From NCBI GenBank assembly GCA_013694495.1, contig JACDCH010000456.1, positions 1 through 15,157 of the forward strand: a stretch of 15,157 nt of DNA, written 5' to 3'. Position numbers and translations under genes: made by a program. This document shows positions 1 through 6,567 of the stretch, in pieces. The notes under the pieces were generated by a model. The model was not told where the DNA came from, did no database searches, and was given only the letters and a program-made list of their open reading frames with translations. This DNA is from Acidimicrobiia bacterium. GTDB taxonomy: Bacteria > Actinomycetota > Acidimicrobiia > Acidimicrobiales > JACDCH01. Numbering within the stretch: position 1 is the first letter of the stretch; every line of letters starts with the position of its first letter.

Positions 1-1
1 C

Positions 2-126
2 GGCCCGCTCGTCCATTCCGCGGTCGACGGTCTCACGGCCGAGCAGCTGGCCGAGGCGCCCGAGGGCGCGAACCCGATCGGCTGGCTGGTGTGGCACCTG
101 ACCCGGATCCAGGACCACCACGTCGC
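2..126 (+). pseudogene. DinB-like (DUF664) protein, internal fragment
   Basis: The reading frame from base 2 gives a stretch typical of actinobacterial DinB/DUF664 proteins: a helix with DGLTAEQLAEAP, then the signature NPIGWLVWHLTRIQDHHVA. DinB superfamily proteins are four-helix bundles, many of them metal- and thiol-dependent transferases or isomerases. The N-terminus should lie only about 15 residues left of the window. The resemblance stops near base 126. From there the same frame is just the antisense of the DsbA gene, so about two thirds of the protein is missing. The frame stays open to 820 only because it is the complement of coding sequence. This is either a gene cut by a deletion or inversion, or a chimeric assembly join. 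Family recognition rests on about 40 residues. Confidence 0.5.
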
Positions 127-748
127 CCGCCTGCTCGAGGGCGGCGAGCAGCACGTCGCTGGCCTGCGCGCCCGAGACGGCGTAGCGCCGGTCGAGCACG
201 AAGAACGGGACGCCGCTGACGCCGAGCTCACCGGCCTCGCGCTCGTCGGCCCGCACGTCGGCTGCGTAGCGGTCGCCGCCGAGCACCTCGCGCACCTCGT
301 CCTCGTCGAGGCCGGCGGCCACCGCCATGTCGACGAGCACGTCGGGGTCGGCGATGGCCCGGCCCTGGGTCTGGTAGGCGGCGAGCACCGCCTCCTTCAC
401 CTCGTCCTGGCGACCCCGGGCGGCCCCCAGGTGGATCAGGCGGTGGGCGTCGAAGGTGCGCCCGGGCCGGGCGATGTCGAGGCGGAAGTCGAGGCCCTCG
501 TCATCGGCGATGCGGCTCACGCGCTCGTTCATGGCCTCGGCCTCGTCGCGGGAGACGCCGTACTTCGACGCCAGCCGGCCGACGAGGTCGACGGTCCCGC
601 TGGTCGGTGCGTTCGGGTCGAGCTCGAAGCTGCGCCACACGACGTCGACCTCGTCGGCGTGGGCGAAGCGCGCCAGCGCGTCCTCGAACCGGCGCTTGCC
701 GATGTAGCACCAGGGGCAAACGACGTCGGACCAGATCTCCACCTGCAT
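2..748 (-). CDS. DsbA family oxidoreductase (FrnE-like), 3' end disturbed
   Basis: This is a cytoplasmic thioredoxin-fold oxidoreductase of the FrnE/2-hydroxychromene-2-carboxylate isomerase group. ATG at 748 is preceded by GGGAGG (753-758) at 4-nt spacing, which fixes the start. The N-terminus is strand bbeta1 followed by the active-site CPWC (residues 11-14) and YIGK. A helical insertion follows (residues about 60-150), then the cis-Pro loop GVSGVPFFVLD and the usual ending GAQASDVLLAALEQA near base 127. There is no signal peptide. About 207 residues match the usual family length, so a stop is expected near base 127. None occurs, and the frame runs off the window through the antisense of the DinB fragment. 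Residues coded by 2-126 are therefore probably not native. The likely role is thiol redox or protein folding; the substrate is unknown. Confidence 0.85.
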   Translation of the reverse strand, partial: MQVEIWSDVVCPWCYIGKRRFEDALARFAHADEVDVVWRSFELDPNAPTSGTVDLVGRLASKYGVSRDEAEAMNERVSRIADDEGLDFRLDIARPGRTFDAHRLIHLGAARGRQDEVKEAVLAAYQTQGRAIADPDVLVDMAVAAGLDEDEVREVLGGDRYAADVRADEREAGELGVSGVPFFVLDRRYAVSGAQASDVLLAALEQAGDVVVLDPGQVPHQPADRVRALGRLGQLLGRETVDRGMDERA

Positions 749-895
749 GGCGCCTCCCAACACCGACGGCGCCGGGATGCTTCCGCCATGGTCAGACGCG
801 AGCGGAGGGCCAGCAAGTGAGTGTGGCAAGCGCCGCAGAGGCCGGGAAGGGCCGATCGGGCAGTCCTGTGGGCGGCCGGACGCGAGACTCACGTC

Positions 896-1987
896 ATGAC
901 CGACACCTCTGCGGACCTCGACGTCGGCAAGGCCGCGGTGTTCGCCGGCCACGTCGCCGGGATCCTCAACGGCGGCATGCTCGCCCTGATGCTCACGATC
1001 GGGCACCGCACCGGGCTGTTCCGGACCATGAGCGGCCGGGCGCCGTCGACGTCGGCCGAGGTGGCCGAGGCCGCCGGCCTCGACGAGCGCTACGTGCGCG
1101 AGTGGCTGGCCGCGATGGTGACCGGCCGGGTCGTCGAGCACGACGCTGCGGCCCGGACGTACCGGCTCCCGCCCGAGCACGCGATGTGGCTCGTCCCCGG
1201 CGGCGGCGCCCAAAACCTCGCCGTCGTGGCCGGCGCCGTCCCGATGCTCAGCGGCGTCCTCGACGACGTCGTGACCTGCTTCCGGGAGGGCGGCGGCGTG
1301 CCGTACTCCCGCTTCCCAAGGTTCCAGGCCCACATGGCCGAGCAGAGCGCCCAGATCTTCGACGCCTCGCTCGTGGGCGTCGTCCTCCCCGTCGTGCCCG
1401 GCATGGTCGGTCGCCTCGAGGCGGGCATCGACGTGGCCGATGTCGGCTGCGGCAAGGGCCACGCCGTCAACGTCATGGCCGCCGCCTTCCCGAACAGCCG
1501 CTTCACCGGCCTCGACATCTCCGACGAGGGCATCGCCGCCGGCCGGGCCGAGGCCGCCACCCTCGGGCTCGCCAACGCCTCGTTCGAGGTGCACGACGTC
1601 GCGTCCCTGGCCGGCCCGGCCCGCTTCGACTTCGTCACCGCGTTCGACGCCGTGCACGACCAAGCCGACCCGACTGCCGTGCTGGCCGGCATCGCCGCCG
1701 TCCTCCGCGACGACGGCACGTTCCTGATGGTCGACATCCGCGCCTCGAGCGAGCTCCACGAGAACCTCGACCATCCGCTGGGCCCGTACATCTACGCCAT
1801 GTCCACGATGCACTGCATGACGGTGTCGCTGGCCGCCGGGGGCGCCGGCCTGGGCACGGCGTGGGGGCGGCAGGTCGCCGAGCGGATGCTGCGCGACGCC
1901 GGCTTCGATGCCGTCGACGTCCACCACCTCGACGCCGACGTGGCCAACAGCTATTACGTGGCCCGCCGAACCAAGGAGCACGCATGA
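896..1987 (+). CDS. SAM-dependent methyltransferase, Rv2258c-like winged-helix type
   Basis: A class I methyltransferase of 363 aa. The N-terminal third (residues about 10-100) is an alpha-helical winged-helix dimerisation domain with AEVAEAAGLDERYVREWL, as in Rv2258c-like enzymes. The Rossmann core carries motif I DVGCGKG (from residue 182), the acidic loop TGLDIS with D207 expected to bind the SAM ribose, and a post-core FDAVHDQADP segment. The substrate cannot be read from the sequence; the family acts on small molecules. I chose ATG 896 over GTG 821 because residues before MTDTS look random and the family starts at a helix like VGKAAVFAGHVAG. No good Shine-Dalgarno is seen, so a leaderless message is possible. 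Its stop overlaps the nitroreductase start (ATGA at 1984-1987), implying translational coupling. Confidence 0.85.
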   Translation: MTDTSADLDVGKAAVFAGHVAGILNGGMLALMLTIGHRTGLFRTMSGRAPSTSAEVAEAAGLDERYVREWLAAMVTGRVVEHDAAARTYRLPPEHAMWLVPGGGAQNLAVVAGAVPMLSGVLDDVVTCFREGGGVPYSRFPRFQAHMAEQSAQIFDASLVGVVLPVVPGMVGRLEAGIDVADVGCGKGHAVNVMAAAFPNSRFTGLDISDEGIAAGRAEAATLGLANASFEVHDVASLAGPARFDFVTAFDAVHDQADPTAVLAGIAAVLRDDGTFLMVDIRASSELHENLDHPLGPYIYAMSTMHCMTVSLAAGGAGLGTAWGRQVAERMLRDAGFDAVDVHHLDADVANSYYVARRTKEHA

Positions 1988-2757
1988 GCCCGCCCCGTGA
2001 CGACGACGCCATCGAGCGCATCCCCGTGCGCCGCCTCCCCGACCCCGGTGGTCGGACCGAGCTCGTCGACCGGGGCGACCCCGACGACGCCGTCGAGGAG
2101 GTCCTGGCCCGCCTTGGCGCGCCGCTCGAGGACGTGCTCCTGACGCAGCGGGCGGTGCGGAAGCTCCGGCCCGACCCGGTCGACGATCGCATCGTGCTGC
2201 GCTGCATCGAGCTCGCCCTGAAGGCGCCGACGGGATCGAACGGCCAGAACTGGGAGTTCGTCATCGTCAAGGACCGCGAGACGAAGGTCGCGCTCGGGCG
2301 CGTCTACAAGGCGGCCTGGTCCGTGTACGGCGGGGTGGGGAAGCGCCTCAAGCGGGGCGACGAGGCGATGGAGAAGGTGCTCGGCGCGGTCGAGTGGCAG
2401 GTGCAGCACTTCGAGGAGCTGCCCGTCATGGTCGTCGCCTGCCTCCGGGGCGCCCGGGTGCCGCTCGTCCCGCCGCCGCCGGTCGCGGCCAGCAGCTACT
2501 ACGGCTCGATCTACCCGAGCGTCCAGAACCTGCTGCTGGCGGCCCGGGCCATGGGCCTCGGCGCGTCGCTCATCACCCTGCCCCTGCTGTCGATGACGCT
2601 CGCCCGCCGCGCCCTCGGCCTGCCCCTGTCGGTCACCCCTGCCTGCGTCGTGCCGCTCGGCTGGCCCCGTGGCCGCTACGGCCCCACGACCCGCCGCCCC
2701 GTCGGCGACGTCGTGCACCTCGACCGCTACGGCAACCAGCCCTTCGCCGTCCGCTGA
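1984..2757 (+). CDS. Nitroreductase family FMN oxidoreductase
   Basis: A 257-aa flavoenzyme that would use NAD(P)H to reduce nitro groups, quinones or enone-type substrates, expected as a dimer binding FMN at the interface. Residues 1-50 are a charged extension before the core. The core begins at TQRAVRKLRPDPV (R57 and R60 for FMN phosphate) and continues with APTGSNGQNWEFV (residues 81-93). It then has the helix GSIYPSVQNLLLAARAMGLG (174-193) and ends in PLGWPRGRYGPTTRRPV (225-240), where the late FMN-binding residues sit. The start ATG overlaps the stop of the methyltransferase by four bases. The pair is therefore one operon, perhaps modifying a common small molecule; that link is inference. 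The natural substrate is unknown. Confidence 0.85.
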   Translation: MSPPRDDDAIERIPVRRLPDPGGRTELVDRGDPDDAVEEVLARLGAPLEDVLLTQRAVRKLRPDPVDDRIVLRCIELALKAPTGSNGQNWEFVIVKDRETKVALGRVYKAAWSVYGGVGKRLKRGDEAMEKVLGAVEWQVQHFEELPVMVVACLRGARVPLVPPPPVAASSYYGSIYPSVQNLLLAARAMGLGASLITLPLLSMTLARRALGLPLSVTPACVVPLGWPRGRYGPTTRRPVGDVVHLDRYGNQPFAVR

Positions 2758-2995
2758 CAACGGGTCGGCGAGGGCGAGGAGTTCATCACCCTGCTGCCGG
2801 TGGCCGAGACGAGCATGGCCCGGTCCATCGGAGCAACTGCGGGTGGCGGTCGAGCGCGTCGCCCTCCCGCACCCGGACTCGCCGGCCGGGCCCTGCGTCA
2901 GGGTGAGCATCGGAACCGGGTCGTCACCGCCCTGCCCTTCTGACCGAGCCGCTCCCGGACGCCGATCGGCGGTCGGGTTCGGGATGCAGGGGCCG

Positions 2996-3001
2996 TAGCT
3001 T
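2996..3001 (+). promoter_or_regulatory. candidate -10 box for a leaderless thioesterase message
   Basis: TAGCTT fits the actinobacterial TANNNT -10 pattern and ends 8 nt before ATG 3010, which has no Shine-Dalgarno. A transcript starting at or next to the ATG would fit. No convincing -35 is seen. The rest of 2758-3009 holds no gene I can support: an in-frame read-through of the nitroreductase frame after its stop gives about 60 residues without recognisable features. Confidence 0.25.
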
Positions 3002-3009
3002 CGCCCGCC

Positions 3010-3830
3010 ATGGCCGGACCCTCCTCCTCGCGGTCGGGGCGCTTCGCGGCGGACACCGCCGTCGTCGCCGCCGGCGCCGGCCGCTGGACCACCTCGATCC
3101 ACCCCGACTGGTTCGCGCCGGCCGGACCGAACGGCGGGTACCTGGCCGCCATCGTGGCCCGGGCGATGCAGGCCGAGGTGGCCGACGAGGAGCGGCCGCT
3201 GCGGTCGCTCACGCTCCACTACCTGCGGCGCACCGACGTGGGACGGGCGACGGTCGCCACCACGCTCGAGCGGGCCGGCCGGTCGCTCTCGTCGGTGGCG
3301 GCCCGGCTCGAGCAGGGGGGGCGACGGCGGTGATGGCGCTCGGTGCCTTCGCCGGCGCGCGCGACGAGTCGATCGACTTCGACGACACGGCGATGCCCGA
3401 GGTGGCGGCGCCGCTCGCCTGCCCGCCGATGCCGCCGCCGCCGCCCTTCCCGCTGCCGATCCGCCAGCGGTTCGACCTGCGCCTCGCCATCGGCGGCGAG
3501 CTGTTCGTGGAATCCGCCGAGGCCCTCACCGGCGGCTGGATCCGGCTGGCCGACGGCGAGCCGGCGGACGGCTTGGCGCTGGTCGCCATGACCGACGCCT
3601 GGCCGCCCGCCGCCTTCACGCGGGTCGCCACCCGCATGGCAGCGCCCACCGTCGACCTCACCGTCCACGTCCGACGGCCGGACCCGGCGCCGGACGGGTG
3701 GTTCCTGGTCGTCTTCCGCACCACGCTGGCCGCCGACGGCTACCTCGAGGAGGACGGACAGCTCTGGAGCGAGGACGGCCGGCTCCTGGCCCAGTCCCGC
3801 CAGCTCGCCCTCGCCGCCCCGTTCCGCTGA
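3010..3830 (+). pseudogene. TesB-like acyl-CoA thioesterase, split by a frameshift at a G7 tract
   Basis: Two overlapping frames make one double-hotdog thioesterase of about 273 aa. The first frame (3010-3333) carries the N-terminal hotdog: FAPAGPNGGYLAAIVARAM and RSLTLHYLRRTDVG. It derails at GGGGGGG (3315-3321) and stops at 3333. The second frame (to 3830) continues the same domain and holds the second hotdog. By comparison with E. coli TesB, the catalytic Asp is in PTVDLTV (codon 3654-3656), the Thr in FRTTLA and the Gln in AQSRQLAL; all are present, so selection has preserved the 3' half. One extra G, or a -1 ribosomal or transcriptional slip, restores the frame. Expected reaction: hydrolysis of acyl-CoA to fatty acid and CoA in the cytoplasm. 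The true state could be a sequencing error, a mutation or phase variation. Confidence 0.8.
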
Positions 3831-3837
3831 GGCGGCG

Positions 3838-4458
3838 TCAGGCCGGCACCGCGTAGGTGCCGGTGAGGGTGGCGGCGTAGCCGGGGATGGCGGTGATGCG
3901 GGCGACCGCATCGACGGCCCCGGTGCCCGGCGCGATGCCGGTGGCCTCGGTGAGGGCGTACAGCGTGAACACGTACTGGTGCGTCTCACCGACCGGTGGG
4001 CAGGGGCCGTACCACCCGAACTCCGAGGTGTCGTTGCGGGCCTCGACCGCGCCCTCTGGCACGCTCCCCTCGGCGATCCCGACGAGCGTCGGCGACAACC
4101 CGGTGACGATCCAGTGGATGAAGCCACCGTCGGGGGCGTCGCTGTCGCTCATCACGATGACGAGCTCCACCACGTTTGTCGGGATGCCCGTCCAGTCGAG
4201 CGGGGGCGATACGTTCTCACCGGGGCAGGGCGCGTAGCGCTGCGGGATCGGGGCGCCGTTGACGAAGGCGGAGCTGGCGATCACCACGCCGTTGTCGGAG
4301 GTGGCGCCGGGCTCGGCCTCCGCCGAGGTGCCGAGCGGCGGCGCGGTGGCGCCAGGGGCCGGCGCCGCGAGGGCCCGTCCGTCGTCGGTGTCGCAGGCGG
4401 CCAGCAGACCGAGGCCCACCAGGGCGAGGAGCGCGCCGACGAGGCGCCCGTATGCCAT
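3838..4458 (-). CDS. YbhB/YbcL-type PEBP lipoprotein
   Basis: A 206-aa protein of the phosphatidylethanolamine-binding family (bacterial Raf-kinase-inhibitor-like group), predicted to be a lipoprotein on the outer face of the membrane. Residues 1-21 form a signal peptide ending in the lipobox LLAAC with C22 as the lipidated residue. A low-complexity Ala/Pro/Gly linker runs to about residue 55. The PEBP core shows SDSDAPDGGFIHW (104-116) and GPCPPVGETHQY (151-162), which form the conserved anion-binding pocket including H115 and H160. ATG 4458 has an upstream AGGA at 7-nt spacing. The stop lies 7 bp from the stop of the convergent thioesterase. The ligand and role of bacterial PEBPs of this type are largely unknown. 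Confidence 0.9.
   Translation of the reverse strand: MAYGRLVGALLALVGLGLLAACDTDDGRALAAPAPGATAPPLGTSAEAEPGATSDNGVVIASSAFVNGAPIPQRYAPCPGENVSPPLDWTGIPTNVVELVIVMSDSDAPDGGFIHWIVTGLSPTLVGIAEGSVPEGAVEARNDTSEFGWYGPCPPVGETHQYVFTLYALTEATGIAPGTGAVDAVARITAIPGYAATLTGTYAVPA
3843..3863. terminator. hairpin after the thioesterase stop
   Basis: CCGGCACC (3843-3850), a 5-nt loop and GGTGCCGG (3856-3863) form a perfect 8-bp stem starting 12 nt after the thioesterase stop. It lies inside the last codons of the convergent PEBP gene. There is no T-run, so intrinsic termination is uncertain, but placement between convergent genes fits a transcript end for the + strand. Confidence 0.4.
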
Positions 4459-4485
4459 GGGGCCATCCTGTCGCGTGCCTCCGGT

Positions 4486-4812
4486 GTGTTCCCCATCACC
4501 GCCACCGGTTCACGCCTCTGGTGGATCGAGGAGGCGTTCGGCGAGGTGGACCGCCTCACGAGCCGGGCCGGCGAACTGCTGCTCGGCCAGGACGACACGG
4601 ACGCCGCCCTCGACCTGCCCGCCGGCGACGCCCTCCGGATCACGAGCGTAATGCCGCTCCAGACGCCCGCCGGGGAGGTGGGCGTGCGAAGCGTGCAGTA
4701 CGTGATCGCCGTCGACGGCTCGACGTGGGTCGTGAACCTCTCGACCAGCGACCTCGAGGCCGATGGCGAACTCTTCGACCAGATCATCGACACGTTCCGG
4801 CTCCTCGGCTGA
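4486..4812 (+). pseudogene. 5'-truncated hypothetical protein (C-terminal domain remnant)
   Basis: The frame from GTG 4486 codes for 108 aa ending in GVRSVQYVIAVDGSTWVVNL and FDQIIDTFRLLG. This alternating strand-turn-strand plus final helix resembles the C-terminal half of secreted PsbP/Mog1-like or DUF1795-type domains (resemblance by eye only). The N-terminal half and any signal peptide are absent. The GTG has no Shine-Dalgarno, and the PEBP gene starts on the other strand only 27 bp away, leaving no room for the missing part. I read it as a remnant whose 5' half was lost, although a short intact protein using GTG 4486 cannot be excluded. The codon bias is like its neighbours. It lies 21 bp upstream of the NlpC/P60-like gene. 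Confidence 0.4.
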
Positions 4813-4833
4813 CTCCGGGGCGAGGAGCGCAGC

Positions 4834-5274
4834 GTGGACGTGGGGGAGATCGCCGACTGGCTCGGCTTGGAGGGGATCGAAGCGGGACCGACGGCCGAGC
4901 GGTTCGTCGGTCTCTGCCTGGCCCAGGTGAACTCGAGCGAAGCGGATGCGGATCAGGACGAGCTCGACGGCAGCAGCCTGATCCAGTGGGGGTGCGCCCA
5001 GCTCGGTGTGAGCGTCGCCGGCGACGCCCGCGACCTGATCGGCCAGTGCGAGCCGCAGTCGGTCAGCGACGCCGCCGCGACGCGTGGCGCCCTCCTGTAC
5101 GGCTCGCCCGGTTCGGGCTCGTCGACGTCAGGGCGCATCGGCGTGTCGGTCGGCGCCGGCGCCTCGATCGTCGATGCGAGCGGCGGCCTCGAGCGCGTCG
5201 CAGTGCGGGCCATCCCGTGGACGACGTTCGACCGCGGCGGCCTCCTGCCCGGGATCGCCTATCCGACCACGTAG
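4834..5274 (+). CDS. NlpC/P60-fold protein lacking catalytic Cys and His
   Basis: GTG 4834 follows GAGGAG (4822-4827) at 6-nt spacing, an excellent ribosome site. The 146-aa product aligns by eye with a cytoplasmic-type NlpC/P60 subfamily whose active members carry DCSxLxQW, then GALLF, then HVAISLG, and end in RFDRGGLLPGL. Here the sequence reads DGSSLIQW (45-52), TRGALLYGSP (83-92), GRIGVSVG (100-107) and FDRGGLLPGI. The catalytic Cys is Gly46 and the expected His is Arg101; each needs only one base change from TGC and CAC. The short strand usually found just before the Cys (YVFGAE-like) also appears deleted. No signal peptide is present. It is probably a pseudoenzyme with a retained fold, or an early stage of decay. 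The family normally cleaves peptidoglycan peptide or amide bonds. Confidence 0.6.
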   Translation: MDVGEIADWLGLEGIEAGPTAERFVGLCLAQVNSSEADADQDELDGSSLIQWGCAQLGVSVAGDARDLIGQCEPQSVSDAAATRGALLYGSPGSGSSTSGRIGVSVGAGASIVDASGGLERVAVRAIPWTTFDRGGLLPGIAYPTT

Positions 5275-5282
5275 CCCGAGAT

Positions 5283-5303
5283 GCCGGGAGGCGCCAACCC
5301 GGC
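5283..5303. terminator. possible terminator hairpin between NlpC-like and MgtE-like genes
   Basis: GCCGGG (5283-5288), a 9-nt loop containing the palindrome GGCGCC, then CCCGGC (5298-5303). It sits 9 nt after the stop at 5274 and 19 nt before ATG 5322. No T-run follows. It could also act in the leader of the transporter mRNA. Confidence 0.3.
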
Positions 5304-5321
5304 GCGTCAGACTCGCTCCTC

Positions 5322-6542
5322 ATGCAACGGCCCCGGCTGCGGTTCGGCCTCCGGTCCGCCGTCGGCCCGGATGCCCGCCAGGCGCTGATCTCGCTGTTCC
5401 TGAACTCGACGACGAGCCTCCTTGCCGGCGCCTTCCTCGGTTCGATCACGGGAACCCTCTCCAAGTTTCCTGGCCTGCTCGTCCTCGTCCCCGCCGCGAT
5501 CGGGATGCGAGGCAACATCTTCGGGAGCTTCGGCAACCGCATCTCCACGACGATCCACGCCGGAACGTTCACGCTTTCGACCCGGCGCGACACGATCCTC
5601 GGGCAGAACGTGCTCGCCACCGGGATCCTGACCCTCGGCATCTCGCTGGTGGCCGCCATCGTGGCGAAGGCGATCGCCGTGGGGCTCGGCGTCGAGGGGT
5701 CGATCCCGGTGCTCGACCTCATCACCATCGCGATCATCGGCGGCCTGCTCGGCTCCGTCGTCGTCCTCGCCGCCACGTTGGCCCTGACGTCCGGCGCGGT
5801 GCGCTACGGCTGGGACCTCGACAACGTCACCGCCCCGCTCGTGTCGACCCTCGGCGACGTCCTCACCTTGCCGGCGTTGTGGCTGGCCACCTTCGCCATC
5901 GGCGTCGCCGTGGTGTCGACGGGGCTGGGGGCGGTGCTGGCCGCCGCCGCGGTCGGCGCGCTGATCTGGGGCCTGCGGACGTCGTTGCCGGAGCTGCGCC
6001 GGATCGTGCGCGAGTCCGTCCCCGTCCTCGCCGTCGCTGCCCTCCTGTCGGCGATGGCGGGTGCGGCCCTCGAACGGAGCTTCTCGGACTTCGACGCGTT
6101 CCCGGCCCTGCTCGTGCTGCTGCCCGCGTTCGTGTCGTCGGCCGGCGCCCTCGGCGGCCTCCTCTCCGGCCGGCTGTCGACGAAGCTGTTCCTCGGCCTC
6201 CTCGACCCCGAACCGTTCCCGGGACGGGCGGCGCGCTCGGACATCGGGTTCGCCTACCTGCTGTTCCTCCCGGTCTACGCGTTCAATGGCGTCGGCGCGC
6301 ACTACGTCGCCCTCGCCCTCGGCCAGCGCAGTCCCGGCGTCATGTCGATGGCTGCGCTGGCGCTCATCGGCGGGGCCCTCGCCATGCTCTTCGTCGTCGC
6401 CGTCGCCTACTACGGCACCGTCGTGGCCTTCCGCACCGGGGTCGACCCCGACACCTACGGCATTCCCGTGGTGTCGAGCTCGGTCGACTTCGTCGGCGCC
6501 GTCATCCTCATCGTCACCATCGCCGCCCTGGGCATCGTGTAG
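5322..6542 (+). CDS. Double MgtE/SLC41-type divalent cation permease (COG1824-like)
   Basis: A 406-aa polytopic membrane protein made of two homologous MgtE membrane halves (about residues 20-215 and 230-406), with roughly ten hydrophobic segments. Each half opens with a Pro-containing helix (LVPAAIGMRGNIFGSFGNR at 55-73; LLPAFVSSAGALGGLLSGR at 266-284). Each ends with the identically spaced pattern D-x4-P-x2-S-x3-D (D167/P172/S175/D179 and D377/P382/S385/D389). That pattern matches the pore helix of MgtE, where Asp coordinates Mg2+. The regulatory N domain and CBS pair of classic MgtE are absent. ATG 5322 has no clear Shine-Dalgarno. It is probably co-transcribed with the PhoU-TrkA_C gene 25 bp downstream, which likely supplies the missing cytoplasmic regulation. 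The ion, Mg2+ or another divalent, is unproven. Confidence 0.85.
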   Translation: MQRPRLRFGLRSAVGPDARQALISLFLNSTTSLLAGAFLGSITGTLSKFPGLLVLVPAAIGMRGNIFGSFGNRISTTIHAGTFTLSTRRDTILGQNVLATGILTLGISLVAAIVAKAIAVGLGVEGSIPVLDLITIAIIGGLLGSVVVLAATLALTSGAVRYGWDLDNVTAPLVSTLGDVLTLPALWLATFAIGVAVVSTGLGAVLAAAAVGALIWGLRTSLPELRRIVRESVPVLAVAALLSAMAGAALERSFSDFDAFPALLVLLPAFVSSAGALGGLLSGRLSTKLFLGLLDPEPFPGRAARSDIGFAYLLFLPVYAFNGVGAHYVALALGQRSPGVMSMAALALIGGALAMLFVVAVAYYGTVVAFRTGVDPDTYGIPVVSSSVDFVGAVILIVTIAALGIV

Positions 6543-6567
6543 CTACCCTCTCTGGAGACCCACCCGT

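Noticed and set aside
89..820. Long + strand open frame over the DsbA gene
   Set aside because: It is the exact codon complement of the DsbA coding frame. After about base 126 the translation is Val/Ala/Glu/His-rich with no fold features.
607..1983. Upstream extension of the nitroreductase frame
   Set aside because: Arg/Pro/Gly-rich shadow of the methyltransferase. The nitroreductase begins at the coupled ATG 1984.
2758..3009. Possible small gene after the nitroreductase (VGEGEEFITLLPVAE in frame)
   Set aside because: No start codon with a ribosome site, no recognisable domain, and the later residues are low complexity.
4966..5000. C54 of the NlpC-like protein (WGCAQ) as a replacement catalytic Cys
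   Set aside because: It lies eight residues after the usual position, on the buried face of the same helix. Active relatives often have a residue like this in addition to the catalytic Cys, so it is not a clear substitute.
5307..6302. Minus-strand 331-codon frame over the permease
   Set aside because: Its composition is the antisense of hydrophobic membrane codons (Glu/Gln/Arg/Gly-rich). The + strand protein has clear MgtE motifs.
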